Notes: generated by a model not told the origin, from the letters alone. DNA of 64,000 nucleotides from Flavobacteriaceae bacterium (GCA_016649715.1 JAENXC010000004.1:62001-126000), one strand, 5' to 3'; counted from the stretch's first letter, positions 8,365 to 16,704 are shown. Numbers and translations: made by a program.

Positions 8365-8376
8365 CGATAGCTATCG
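8365..8376. repeat. Perfect 12-bp palindrome CGATAGCTATCG
   Basis: A perfect palindrome in the short intergenic stretch after the lipocalin-like gene. It is the core of a dispersed palindrome type often seen in flavobacterial genomes. A second hairpin (next entry) follows within 20 bases. Confidence 0.6.
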
Positions 8377-8394
8377 GAATGGTGCTTAAAATTT

Positions 8395-8419
8395 GGAACC
8401 TGCCAGCCAGCAGGTTTCC
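8395..8419 (-). terminator. Hairpin at the end of the cyclophilin gene
   Basis: GGAACCTGC/GCAGGTTTCC forms a stem of about nine pairs with a 6-base loop, directly after the stop codon of the minus-strand peptidyl-prolyl isomerase gene. It may be a terminator for both converging genes, although the T-run is weak. Confidence 0.5.
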
Positions 8420-9121
8420 TTATTTAATCACCTTCGCCGAAATATAAATATTCTCCAAAGGCCAATCGCCGTCATCGGCTTTCACTTTTGAAATTTTCTC
8501 CACCACGTCCATTCCTTTGGTCACTTTTCCGAAGATGGTGTATTTTCCGTTTAGATGGGCAGTTGAAGATTTTGGGCCGAGGAAGATGAAGAATTCATAC
8601 GGAGCTGTTCTATTGTCGGGGTTTTCGCGGTATTCCTTCGCACCGGAAACCGTGCCATATTCGTGAACACGACCGCGTATTATTTCTGCGGGAAGCAAGT
8701 ATTCCTTTCCCAAAGCTGCGCGTTTCTTTTGGGTTGAAACCAAATCGCTGTTGCCAGCTTGGATAATAAAATTGGGCATCACGCGATGGAAAAAGGTTTC
8801 GTCAAAATAATGCTGTTTCACCAAATAGATAAAATTTGCGCGGTGCAGGGGCGTGTCCTTATAAAGCTCAATTTCAATATCGCCAAAACGGGTGCTTATC
8901 AAAACCTTGGCCTCAGGATTTTTTTTGCCGTATTCCGTTAAAAAGGAAACCACATTGTCGTTAGTAATTTGTGGGTATTCGGTTTCGGCTTCGCTTGCTT
9001 TTTCGATAGCTTTTTCATTTTCATTTTCAATTTCAACTTCAGTTTGGGAAGCCTTTTTCTTATCTTCACAACTTCCGAAGAAAAGAACAATTCCGAAGAA
9101 ATAAATAAACAACTTGCTCAT
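8420..9121 (-). CDS. Cyclophilin-type peptidyl-prolyl cis-trans isomerase, lipoprotein
   Basis: The start is placed at the ATG giving MSKLFIYFFGIVLFFGSC, a clear lipoprotein signal peptide with lipobox FGSC; the product is 233 residues. A longer frame exists but would bury the signal peptide. After a charged linker (about residues 20-55) comes a cyclophilin domain: LISTRFGDIEIELYKDTPLH, FFHRVMPNFIIQAGN, then FFIFLG and LNGKYTIFGKVTKGMDVVEKI. It should speed proline isomerisation during folding in the periplasm. Compared with human cyclophilin A, FFHRV and the Q of IIQAG keep the catalytic arginine and glutamine. Only two bases separate its start codon from the divergent Nudix gene, so its promoter must lie inside that gene. 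Confidence 0.9.
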   Translation of the reverse strand: MSKLFIYFFGIVLFFGSCEDKKKASQTEVEIENENEKAIEKASEAETEYPQITNDNVVSFLTEYGKKNPEAKVLISTRFGDIEIELYKDTPLHRANFIYLVKQHYFDETFFHRVMPNFIIQAGNSDLVSTQKKRAALGKEYLLPAEIIRGRVHEYGTVSGAKEYRENPDNRTAPYEFFIFLGPKSSTAHLNGKYTIFGKVTKGMDVVEKISKVKADDGDWPLENIYISAKVIK

Positions 9122-9123
9122 AA

Positions 9124-9765
9124 ATGGATTTTCACGATTTTGAAAAACGAATTGCAAAAGTAACAAAAATGGAACTTCCCGGCGAGGCAGTGCAATTTAA
9201 AATGGCGCCGATTGAACGTTTGCGGGAATTGAATAGAATAGCCAAAGATAAAGTTAAGGCAAAACAAGCTGGCGTGTTGTCGCTTTTTTATCCATCGGAA
9301 GATTTTGAAACACGGTTGCTCTTGATTCTGCGGAAAACTTACAATGGTGTCCATTCAGCACAAGTGGCTTTTCCCGGAGGCAAACTTGAAAAAGGCGATA
9401 CATCTATTGAAGATGCGGCACTTCGGGAAACGGAAGAAGAAGTTGGAGTTTCCCGCAAGTATATTTCGGTAATAAAAAAGCTTACCGAGATTTACATTCC
9501 GCCCAGCAATTTTTTTGTGCAACCTTTCTTGGGAATAACCACAGAATCTCCGAAATTTGTTCGGCAGGAGGAAGAGGTGGAAGCATTGATTGAAGTTGCT
9601 TTGCGCGATTTTATGGACGATGTGAACATCACCACCCAAACCCTGTCAACCTCCTACGCCAAAAGCATGGAGGTGCCGGCCTTCAAGCTGAACGGCCACA
9701 TAGTTTGGGGCGCTACCGCAATGATGCTCAACGAAGTGCGCGAATTGTTGAAAATGGTACTGTGA
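9124..9765 (+). CDS. CoA pyrophosphatase-type Nudix hydrolase
   Basis: A 213-residue Nudix protein. Residues 75-86 read GVHSAQVAFPGG, the motif that precedes the Nudix box in the coenzyme A diphosphatase subfamily (NudL/UPF0035). The box continues to residues 99-109 with ALRETEEEVGV, holding the metal-binding glutamates. Such enzymes cleave CoA to 3',5'-ADP and phosphopantetheine and help control CoA levels. The N-terminal start MDFHDFEKRIAKV with MELPGEAVQFKM looks like the usual start of relatives. It is divergent from the cyclophilin lipoprotein gene with a two-base gap. Confidence 0.87.
   Translation: MDFHDFEKRIAKVTKMELPGEAVQFKMAPIERLRELNRIAKDKVKAKQAGVLSLFYPSEDFETRLLLILRKTYNGVHSAQVAFPGGKLEKGDTSIEDAALRETEEEVGVSRKYISVIKKLTEIYIPPSNFFVQPFLGITTESPKFVRQEEEVEALIEVALRDFMDDVNITTQTLSTSYAKSMEVPAFKLNGHIVWGATAMMLNEVRELLKMVL
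9155..9162 (-). promoter_or_regulatory. Candidate -7 element of the cyclophilin gene, inside the Nudix gene
   Basis: On the minus strand this reads TACTTTTG, an exact match to TAnnTTTG, 34 bases before the cyclophilin start codon. It falls within codons 11-13 of the Nudix gene. Because the two start codons are only two bases apart, a promoter inside the opposite gene is required. Confidence 0.45.
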
Positions 9766-9794
9766 TGGCTAATTTTAGTATATTTGCCATTATT

Positions 9795-9975
9795 AGTTGA
9801 TAGTTGATAGTTGATAGTTGATAGTTGATAGTTGGTTGTTGATAGTTAGTAGAGGGAAAATAGAAATTCATACTGCTACTGTCAATGCCTGAATACCGAT
9901 CCCTGATTACTGAACACCGATTACTGAACACTGATTACTGAACACTGACCACTGACCACTGACCACTGATTTCTG
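9795..9975. repeat. Two tandem repeat tracts before the acyltransferase gene
   Basis: The first tract repeats TTGATAG[TTGATAGT] units about six times (9795-9850). After about 40 unique bases, the second repeats GAACACTGATTACT and GACCACT units (9900-9975) up to ten bases before the acyltransferase start codon. Both are low-complexity intergenic repeats of the type seen elsewhere in the window. No promoter motif can be recognised within them. Confidence 0.8.
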
Positions 9976-9985
9976 ATTACTGAAA

Positions 9986-10789
9986 ATGAGTCTCTTCAAA
10001 AAAAATCCATTCGGACATTACCTTTTTTTAAAACTCTGGTTAATACGGATTGCGGGCCTATTGACCCACAGGCGTTTTAAAGGTTTTAATGATTTGCAAA
10101 TCCACGGAAGTGAAATACTAAAGGATTTGCCCGAAAAGAACGTTCTCTTTGTGAGCAACCATCAAACCTATTTTGCAGATGTGGCTGCCATGCTCCATGT
10201 GTTCAACGCCAGTTTGAGCGGCAGGGACGACAGCATTAAAAACGTTGGGTATTTATGGCGCCCAAAACTCAACATCTATTTTGTGGCAGCAAAGGAAACG
10301 ATGAAGGCAGGTCTGTTGCCCAAAATTCTTGCCTATGCAGGCTCCATAAGTATTGAACGCACTTGGCGCGAAAAAGGCAAAGATGTGAACAAACAGGTAA
10401 AGATGAGCGACGTGAGCAGCATTACCAAGGCGCTGGACGATGGTTGGGTCATCACTTTCCCGCAGGGAACCACCAAGCCTTGGAAGCCCATCCGCAGAGG
10501 GACAGCACACATTATCAAAAAGAACAAACCCATTGTGATACCAATTGTGATTGACGGTTTCAGAAGGTCATTTGACAAGAAAGGAATCAATATAAAAAAG
10601 CGCGGCATTCTTCAATCTATGGAAATAAAACCCCCGCTGGAGATTGATTACGAAAACGACACTATGGACCAAATTGTGGAAAAACTGGAATACGCCATCG
10701 AGCAGCATCCTTCATTCCTAAAAGTAATCCCAAGATCAGAAATACTGAGTGAGGAAGAGCGCAACAAAGAGCGGGAGTGGCGGTATTAA
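9986..10789 (+). CDS. PlsC-like 1-acyl-sn-glycerol-3-phosphate acyltransferase
   Basis: A 267-residue protein of the glycerophospholipid acyltransferase family, probably acting at the inner membrane in lysophosphatidate acylation or lipid remodelling. Block I is VSNHQTYFADVAAM near residue 53. Block III is FPQGTTKPWKPIRRGTAH near residue 155, then PIVIPIVIDGFRRSF. Two departures from textbook PlsC are visible: five residues rather than four lie between the catalytic histidine and aspartate, and block III has PQGTT where FPEGTR is usual. This places it in a divergent clade whose substrate is uncertain. It follows a long tandem-repeat region and is probably monocistronic. Confidence 0.82.
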   Translation: MSLFKKNPFGHYLFLKLWLIRIAGLLTHRRFKGFNDLQIHGSEILKDLPEKNVLFVSNHQTYFADVAAMLHVFNASLSGRDDSIKNVGYLWRPKLNIYFVAAKETMKAGLLPKILAYAGSISIERTWREKGKDVNKQVKMSDVSSITKALDDGWVITFPQGTTKPWKPIRRGTAHIIKKNKPIVIPIVIDGFRRSFDKKGINIKKRGILQSMEIKPPLEIDYENDTMDQIVEKLEYAIEQHPSFLKVIPRSEILSEEERNKEREWRY

Positions 10790-10918
10790 AAAAGTGTTCA
10801 GTATTCAGTTGCAGTTGGCAGTAAATAGTGAGTTCACGATTTATTGCGCGCCACTCATTAATAATTTTTCGGTATACGCATCACTGCTAACCGTTACTGA
10901 ATACTGCTACTTTTTTTT

Positions 10919-11563
10919 TCAAACTTCAATCTTCTCCAAATCTTTGTAGTTTTTGTGCAGTCTTCGCAGTAAAATGCCATACACCACTCTGTAAAACAGC
11001 AGCACCAAACCAATAATCACAATCCCGAAAAGAATTTGAATTAGGAAAAACAGATTCATAAACTGGACCTGTGATACGTTTCGGATTCCATAATCTTCGG
11101 TCATAACCCTAAAGACCATATCCTGGTTTAAATAATAATAAAAATTGCTTCCTATTATCAATAAAGCCGAGTTAGCCACATTATATATCACAAAATATTT
11201 GACGGTTTTTCGCGTGCGCAAAATATTCGTCATTAATTCTTTTATGGAATCAGTAGTTGAGATTTTGCGGTAGTTTCTGTAAAAGAGAAAGATGAAAAAC
11301 CCAAAAACCAAATAGTTCAGAACATTGGCCGCAATCAAGAAAGTATGCAGCCCAATGTCATCGGTAAATTTTGTGTTGGATTCCGGCAAAAGAAAAGAGA
11401 GCAGGCTCCAAAAAATAATCTCTGCAATACTGATATAGAATATCCACTTAACGATGGAAGAAGACTTTTTCAGCAGCATTTTATAAATATCGTCAAAGGA
11501 CAAATGCGGCAGGGTCTGTTCCCGCGTTTGCCATTGTTGTTTTAAAAGTTCCAGTTCATCCAT
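10919..11563 (-). CDS. Membrane protein downstream of ECF sigma factor
   Basis: A 214-residue protein with a soluble N-terminus (DELELLKQQWQTREQTLPHLS) and four predicted membrane helices at about residues 38-58, 72-96, 120-140 and 165-195. Genes of this type directly follow ECF sigma factor genes in many Flavobacteriaceae. Some database entries call them beta-carotene monooxygenase, which nothing in this sequence supports. The position, six bases after the sigma factor gene on the same strand, suggests that it acts as or with an anti-sigma factor; that is inference. No zinc-binding anti-sigma motif is present. Confidence 0.6.
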   Translation of the reverse strand: MDELELLKQQWQTREQTLPHLSFDDIYKMLLKKSSSIVKWIFYISIAEIIFWSLLSFLLPESNTKFTDDIGLHTFLIAANVLNYLVFGFFIFLFYRNYRKISTTDSIKELMTNILRTRKTVKYFVIYNVANSALLIIGSNFYYYLNQDMVFRVMTEDYGIRNVSQVQFMNLFFLIQILFGIVIIGLVLLFYRVVYGILLRRLHKNYKDLEKIEV

Positions 11564-11569
11564 AGTGGG

Positions 11570-12064
11570 TTACGGATTTAAATTAGTTCGTAATTTTTCC
11601 TTTATCCTGTTCATTTTTACACGTGCATTAACTTCGGTAATACCAAGTGTTTCGGAAATTTCTCTGTAATTTTTGTCTTCCAAATAGAGAAAAACCAAAG
11701 CTTTGTCAATATCGTTCAAATCCTTCACGGCGCTGTACATCAGTTTCAATTGTTGTTCGGTGGAATCGTCATAAGGTTCCGAAGAAATCTTAAAACTTAC
11801 TCCTTCAAAATCCTGGGTTTTTATGCTGCGTTTCGATTTTCTATAAAGCGTAATCGCCGTATTTAGCGCCACCCTATACATCCACGTACTGAACTTGGAA
11901 TCGCCCCGAAATTTTGGGTACGCGCGCCAAAGCTGAATGGTTATTTCCTGAAACAGGTCGTTGTGGGCGTCGCTGTCGTTGGTGTATAACCTACAGATTT
12001 TGTGTACAATGTTCTGGTTTTCCTGTAATAGGGCCACAAAACGATGTTCCAGTTCTTTGTTCAA
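11570..12064 (-). CDS. ECF-type RNA polymerase sigma factor
   Basis: This 164-residue protein shows region 2 (AHNDLFQEITIQLWRAYPKF then FSTWMYRVALNTAI, residues 30-75) and region 4 (LNDIDKALVFLYLEDKNYREI followed by ITEVNARVKMNRIKEKL, residues 115-160). It is a group IV (extracytoplasmic function) sigma factor. It is co-transcribed with the membrane protein that follows, a plausible regulator. The target regulon cannot be told from this window. Family assignment is certain. Confidence 0.93.
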   Translation of the reverse strand: MNKELEHRFVALLQENQNIVHKICRLYTNDSDAHNDLFQEITIQLWRAYPKFRGDSKFSTWMYRVALNTAITLYRKSKRSIKTQDFEGVSFKISSEPYDDSTEQQLKLMYSAVKDLNDIDKALVFLYLEDKNYREISETLGITEVNARVKMNRIKEKLRTNLNP

Positions 12065-12151
12065 TGGTTTGTTGTTGGCTATTTGTTAGTGTTCAACTAA
12101 ATTGCTTTGTTACAAAAATCCTAAAAATTAAAGGAACTGCCCAACAAAGAC

Positions 12152-12159
12152 TAATTTTG
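12152..12159 (+). promoter_or_regulatory. -7 promoter element of the NADH dehydrogenase gene
   Basis: TAATTTTG matches TAnnTTTG exactly and lies 17 bases before the start codon. A clear -33 element is not visible. Confidence 0.5.
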
Positions 12160-12176
12160 TGGCATAAAATAAAAAT

Positions 12177-13451
12177 ATGAATATACCCAAAACCGGGGCG
12201 CCCCGAATTGTTGTGATAGGTGGCGGATTTGCCGGTATTTCCTTCATAAAAAAACTTAGAAATGAAAAAGTGCAGATCGTGCTCTTTGACCGTCATAACT
12301 ACCACACTTTCCAACCTTTGTTATATCAAGTTTCCACCGCTGGGTTGGAGCCAGATTCCATAGCGTATCCGCTTCGGAAGGTCTTCAGAAGGAATAAAGA
12401 TTTTCACTTTAGGTTGGCTGAGGTTGAAAATATTGACACTGAAAATAATACAATTTCTACTTCCATCGGAAGCTTGAAATATGATTATTTGGTGATTGCC
12501 ACGGGCACGCGCACCAATTACTTCGGAAATAAAAGCATTGCAGAGAACTGTATGCCGATGAAAACAGTGCCACAAGCGTTGAATATCCGAAGTTTGATTC
12601 TGCAAAATATTGAAGAAGCAGACATTACCGAAAATGAAACTGAAAGAAAACGATTATTGAATTTCGTTATTGCCGGTGGAGGACCTACGGGCGTTGAGCT
12701 TGCGGGCGCTTTGGCAGAATTCCGTAGAGGAATTTTGGAAAACGATTATCCCGAAATGGACGAAGACGAAATGAAAGTCCATCTCATTGAAGGCCAGGAC
12801 AGGGTCTTACCGCCTATGAGCGAAACCGTTTCAAAAAAAGCACAAATTTTTCTAGAAAAGCTTGGCGTGCAGCTACATTTGGGAACGTATATTAGCGATT
12901 ATGACGGAAAAACGGTAACCACCAATGACGGTAAAAAGTTTGAAACCGCTACGTTTATTTGGGCAGCTGGCGTTACGGGAGCGATCATTGGAGGAATAGA
13001 CGGCGAAGCATTGATTGAAAAGGCAAACCGATACAAAGTTGATGAATTCAATAAAGTAAATGGTTTTCAAAATATTTATGCCTTGGGCGACATTGCTTTA
13101 ATGGAATCAAAGAAATATCCCAAAGGCCATCCGCAAGTGGCACAACCCGCAATACAGCAGGGAAAACAGTTGGGAAATAATTTCAGAAAGATGCTGAAAG
13201 GCGAAAAAATGAAACCTTTTGTATATTTTGACAAAGGAACAATGGCAACCGTTGGCAGAAACAAAGCCGTGGTTGATATTGGTAAACTGCACTTTGGCGG
13301 TGCCATTGCCTGGTTTTTATGGATGTTCGTACATCTTTGGTTTTTGGTCGGTTTTAGAAACAGGGCTGTGACTTTTTTCAATTGGACGTATAATTATATC
13401 AACTATGACCGTGCGGCGCGGTTGATTATTAGGCCGTATAAAAAAAGTTAA
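12177..13451 (+). CDS. ndh: Type II NADH dehydrogenase (NDH-2), FAD-dependent
   Basis: A 424-residue flavoprotein with two dinucleotide-binding folds. The FAD site is IVVIGGGFAGISFIKKL (residues 11-27) and the NADH site is FVIAGGGPTGVELAGALAEF (around residue 163). FQPLLYQVSTAGLEPDSIAYPLR near residue 43 and NIYALGDIAL near residue 300 are typical of NDH-2. The C-terminal amphipathic/hydrophobic stretch (IAWFLWMFVHLWFLVGFRNR, about residues 375-395) anchors the protein to the inner membrane. It passes electrons from NADH to menaquinone without pumping protons. It is monocistronic and ends in a strong terminator. Confidence 0.92.
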   Translation: MNIPKTGAPRIVVIGGGFAGISFIKKLRNEKVQIVLFDRHNYHTFQPLLYQVSTAGLEPDSIAYPLRKVFRRNKDFHFRLAEVENIDTENNTISTSIGSLKYDYLVIATGTRTNYFGNKSIAENCMPMKTVPQALNIRSLILQNIEEADITENETERKRLLNFVIAGGGPTGVELAGALAEFRRGILENDYPEMDEDEMKVHLIEGQDRVLPPMSETVSKKAQIFLEKLGVQLHLGTYISDYDGKTVTTNDGKKFETATFIWAAGVTGAIIGGIDGEALIEKANRYKVDEFNKVNGFQNIYALGDIALMESKKYPKGHPQVAQPAIQQGKQLGNNFRKMLKGEKMKPFVYFDKGTMATVGRNKAVVDIGKLHFGGAIAWFLWMFVHLWFLVGFRNRAVTFFNWTYNYINYDRAARLIIRPYKKS

Positions 13452-13465
13452 TAGTTAAAATATTT

Positions 13466-13512
13466 ACCCCAGCCCTAAAGGGAGCAAGTTTGGCTCCCTT
13501 TAGGGCTGGGGT
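13466..13512. terminator. Perfect 20-bp inverted repeat, bidirectional terminator and dispersed repeat
   Basis: ACCCCAGCCCTAAAGGGAGC is followed after a 7-base loop by its exact reverse complement and then TCTTTT. It lies between convergent ndh and the 109-residue protein gene. It resembles hairpins at 1919-1950, 55409-55463 and 63905-63933, so it is both a terminator and a member of a repeat family. Confidence 0.8.
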
Positions 13513-13515
13513 CTT

Positions 13516-13845
13516 TTATTGCACTTTCACAGGAATCGGGCCGCCGTTTGAAACCCAGCCGCCTCCGATTTCATCAATGTTCACGTCCAGATTGTCTGTG
13601 GTCTCTATTTTCTTAATATTGACCTTTACCTCGTCATAGGTATCAACACTTTTTAGGTTTACGTTCAGTTCATCGTAGGTGTTGATGTCCACCAAACGCA
13701 CGTCCATCACTTCGTTTACGGGTTTGGTTTCCACTTTTTCTGCGGCATAGGCCGAAGGAATGATCTCAAAATCCTTTAACACGTTTATCGTTAAGCAAAT
13801 GGCGATGATGGTCAGGATTGTTTTTGTGTAGTTGTCTGTTTTCAT
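13516..13845 (-). CDS. Small exported protein with short internal repeats
   Basis: A 109-residue protein with an N-terminal hydrophobic segment (ILTIIAICLTINVL) and a likely signal-peptide cleavage after SAYA. The mature part contains at least three related units of about 13-15 residues: DINTYDELNVNLK, SVDTYDEVKVNIK and IETTDNLDVNID. It ends in a Gly/Pro-rich tail. Such short proteins are frequent in Flavobacteriaceae, but I know of no assigned function. The alternating V-x-V/N-x-K pattern suggests short beta-strands. It is divergent from a repeat-rich intergenic region. Confidence 0.65.
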   Translation of the reverse strand: MKTDNYTKTILTIIAICLTINVLKDFEIIPSAYAAEKVETKPVNEVMDVRLVDINTYDELNVNLKSVDTYDEVKVNIKKIETTDNLDVNIDEIGGGWVSNGGPIPVKVQ

Positions 13846-14267
13846 AATTTGAGTTATTGAGTTATTGGGTTATTGGGTTATTGAGTTATTTGGTGCTTCG
13901 ACTGCCCTTCGACTCCGCTCAGGACAGGCTACTCAGCATGACAGGTTTGTTATTTGTTAATTGGTTATTGAGTTATTGGGTGCTTCGACTGCGCTCAGCA
14001 TGACAGGTTTGTTAATTGGTTATTGAGTTATTGGGTTTAAATAGTTCATTCCCAAAAATAGACATCAATTTTCATTCCTGAAATTTTAGAAGTGAAAATT
14101 GACCAATGCACTACTCAAGCCCCTGCTGTAATTGTTGATATGCAATTTATAAATGAATAATTGGTTGCCATTTTTTTTCAACTTCCGTCATCGGTCATCC
14201 GTCATCGATCACCGATCATCAATCATCCTAACTATCAATTCACTACTTTTGCGGCAAATAATCATCC
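13846..14267. repeat. Repeat-rich intergenic region
   Basis: This gap of 422 bases holds no gene. The left half has variable GGTTATTGAGTTATT units. It also has two copies of a GCTTCGACTGC...CTCAGCATGACAGGTTTG element (about 13893-13951 and 13982-14012), a dispersed sequence with internal inverted symmetry. The right end (about 14185-14230) has CGTCATCGGTCATC-type repeats and the helicase promoter. Nothing coding is seen in either strand. Confidence 0.75.
14244..14251 (+). promoter_or_regulatory. -7 promoter element of the first DEAD-box helicase gene
   Basis: TACTTTTG is an exact match to TAnnTTTG and lies 16 bases before the ATG. The -33 region is occupied by ATCATC-type repeats and shows no TTTG. 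Confidence 0.5.
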
Positions 14268-15614
14268 ATGGAATCTTTCAACGAGCTTAATATTTCCAAA
14301 CAACTGCAGTACGCCATTACCGACCTCGGTTTTGAAAAGCCAACGCCCATACAGGCGCAGTCGTTTTCGGTAATTATGTCGGGTGCTGATATGGTGGGAA
14401 TTGCTCAGACAGGAACGGGGAAGACTTTTGCATATATGCTTCCCATTCTTCAAGATTTGAAGTTTTCAAAGCAAGTACATCCTCGGGTTATGGTTTTGGT
14501 GCCAACACGTGAGCTAGTGCTGCAAGTGGTTGAAGAGATTGAAAAGTTTGGAAAATATTCCTCCGTGCGTGTTGTGGGAATTTATGGCGGCACAAACATC
14601 AACAACCAAAAAGAAGCCGTTGCAAAGGGAACCGACATCATTGTCGCAACTCCAGGACGTTTATACGATTTGATTATTAGCCGAGCCATTCAATTAAAAT
14701 CCATTAAAAAAGTGGTGATAGATGAAGTGGATGTAATGCTCGATCTCGGTTTTCGTTTTCAGCTTACGAACATTTTGGAACTGCTTCCCACAAAACGCCA
14801 AAACATTATGTTTTCGGCAACAATGACCGAGGAGGTGAATGTTTTTATACACGATTTCTTTGTTGGGCCAACCACAGTTTCGGTAGCGGTTAGCGGCACG
14901 CCTTTGGAAAACATTTCGCAATACACCTATGCTGTTCCTAATTTTTATACGAAAGCCAATCTGCTGAAACATTTGCTTCAAAAGGAAAGCGACTTTAAAA
15001 AAGTACTCGTCTTTGTTCCGAATAAGAAAAGTGCTGATCTGCTTTTTGAAATTTTGGATGAATTTTTCGGAAGTGAAGTTGCAGTAATCCATAGTAACAA
15101 AACCCAGAATTACAGGATCCGTTCCATAGAAAACTTCAACACTGAAAAAACGCGGATTCTTGTAACCACAGATGTTATGGCGCGCGGTTTGGATTTGGAC
15201 AAAATCAGTCACGTAATCAATTTTGATGTTCCCAACTTCCCCGAAAACTATATGCACCGCATTGGAAGAACGGGAAGGGCGGAGCAGGAGGGAACCGCTA
15301 TTTTGCTTTACACCGAAAAGGAAAAAGACGCCAAGGAAGCCATCGAAACCTTGATGGGTTTAAAGATTGAAGAACTCGGTTTTCCTTCGGAAGTAGAAAT
15401 TTCAAAACAGCTCACTTACGAGGAACAGCCCCAAGTTGTAGAGATAAATAATCCTAACAACACAGAAGAAGTTGGGCCTGCCTTTCACGAAAAGAAGGAA
15501 AAGAACCAAAAGGAAAACCAAGGCGGTTCCTACAAGCGCATCATAAAACAGAAATACAAAAAACCACTAACCCGAGGGGATAAGATTTATAATAAAAAGA
15601 AGAGGGGGAAATAA
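14268..15614 (+). CDS. DEAD-box RNA helicase, motif II variant DEVD
   Basis: A 448-residue helicase with the Q motif (FNELNISKQLQYAITDLGFEKPTPIQAQ, residues 3-30), Walker A AQTGTGKT, motif Ib TPGR, motif III SAT, and motif VI HRIGRTGRA. Motif II reads DEVD rather than DEAD. The C-terminal tail is lysine-rich (KKYKKPLTRGDKIYNKKKRGK-like) and likely binds RNA. Such enzymes unwind structured RNA during ribosome assembly or cold adaptation. The gene is preceded by its own promoter. It is unclear which E. coli paralogue (RhlE, SrmB, DeaD) is nearest, so no symbol is given. Confidence 0.92.
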   Translation: MESFNELNISKQLQYAITDLGFEKPTPIQAQSFSVIMSGADMVGIAQTGTGKTFAYMLPILQDLKFSKQVHPRVMVLVPTRELVLQVVEEIEKFGKYSSVRVVGIYGGTNINNQKEAVAKGTDIIVATPGRLYDLIISRAIQLKSIKKVVIDEVDVMLDLGFRFQLTNILELLPTKRQNIMFSATMTEEVNVFIHDFFVGPTTVSVAVSGTPLENISQYTYAVPNFYTKANLLKHLLQKESDFKKVLVFVPNKKSADLLFEILDEFFGSEVAVIHSNKTQNYRIRSIENFNTEKTRILVTTDVMARGLDLDKISHVINFDVPNFPENYMHRIGRTGRAEQEGTAILLYTEKEKDAKEAIETLMGLKIEELGFPSEVEISKQLTYEEQPQVVEINNPNNTEEVGPAFHEKKEKNQKENQGGSYKRIIKQKYKKPLTRGDKIYNKKKRGK

Positions 15615-15762
15615 ATTCCAAGCACCAAATAAATTTCAAATTTCAAAAATGAAAAATCAAAACCAAATATCTACCAAAATCTAAATTCCAAAAAAAGCAA
15701 ACCACAACCCTAACCGACTCCAAACTACCCTCTACCCACTAACAACTACCAACTAAAAGAAC

Positions 15763-16704
15763 TTGAAACCAGAAACTAGAAACTCCTTATTAATTATTCT
15801 TGCTTTTTTCTCCATTTACGTTATTTGGGGCTCTACCTATATGCTAAATAAGGTTGCGGTTACGGAATTGCCACCTTTCTTTTTAGCGTCCATTCGTTTC
15901 ACCAGTGCGGGTTCGTTGATATTTATCATCTCTAAAATAATGGGGAAGAGCCTTGCAATTACTCGCAAGCAATTGCTAAACACCTTTATTGTGGGCGTTT
16001 TGTTTCTTTCGTTCGGAAATGGGATCATTGTTTGGGCATTAAAATATGTTGACAGTGGTTTTGCAGCATTGGAGATTTCCGCACAACCTTTGGTAGTTTT
16101 ATTGTTGATGCGGCTATTGCAGGGGAAGCGCATCAAAACAATGTCCTTGGTAGGCGTTGGCTTGGGTATTTTGGGGATATTTCTCCTGGTTGGCCAAAAA
16201 CAGATTATTGCTGATGAAGATACCGTAATGGGGATGCTGATGATCTTTGGTTGTATGCTCAGTTGGGCCTACGGCAGCATTTTCGTGGGCAATGCAGACC
16301 TCCCAAAGAATTTCTTTGTAAACACAGGCTACCAAATGTTCACTGCAGGTATTACCCTTGCCATTGCCAGTTTTCTTTTTGGGGAAGAATGGATTGCGCC
16401 AACCCACTGGGGGCAGTCCGTACAGCTCAGTATGGTGCTTTTGATTCTTTTCGGAAGTATTGTTGCATTTACCTCTTTCAACTATTTGCTAAAAACCGTT
16501 TCGCCAGACAAGGTAGCCACTTCCACGCTTGTAAACCCCGTTATTGCGATCTTCTTAGGCTGGTATATTTTAAATGAACAAATAACCCTGCAATCCATCA
16601 TAGCGGCTGTTGTGCTCTTAACCGGAGTGTATTTTATCAATACTAGCCGTACTTCTATTACACTTCCCAGATTTTCTGGGCGTATAACAAAGAATAATGA
16701 ATAA
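15763..16704 (+). CDS. EamA-family (DMT superfamily) transporter
   Basis: A 313-residue protein with ten predicted membrane helices arranged as two EamA repeats; the first begins IYVIWGSTYMLNKVAVTELPPFF and the second around MLSWAYGSIFVGNADLPKN. This is the layout of drug/metabolite exporters such as RhaT/YdcZ-like and PecM-like permeases. The start codon is TTG, since the only in-frame ATG falls inside the first helix motif (YMLNK). The substrate is unknown. The 140 bases upstream are AT-rich with CAACTACCAAC-type repeats. Confidence 0.87.
   Translation: MKPETRNSLLIILAFFSIYVIWGSTYMLNKVAVTELPPFFLASIRFTSAGSLIFIISKIMGKSLAITRKQLLNTFIVGVLFLSFGNGIIVWALKYVDSGFAALEISAQPLVVLLLMRLLQGKRIKTMSLVGVGLGILGIFLLVGQKQIIADEDTVMGMLMIFGCMLSWAYGSIFVGNADLPKNFFVNTGYQMFTAGITLAIASFLFGEEWIAPTHWGQSVQLSMVLLILFGSIVAFTSFNYLLKTVSPDKVATSTLVNPVIAIFLGWYILNEQITLQSIIAAVVLLTGVYFINTSRTSITLPRFSGRITKNNE

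Noticed and set aside
13516-14040. Possible insertion sequence around the TTCGACTGC elements
   Set aside because: There is no transposase gene or target-site duplication; the pieces look like short dispersed repeats.
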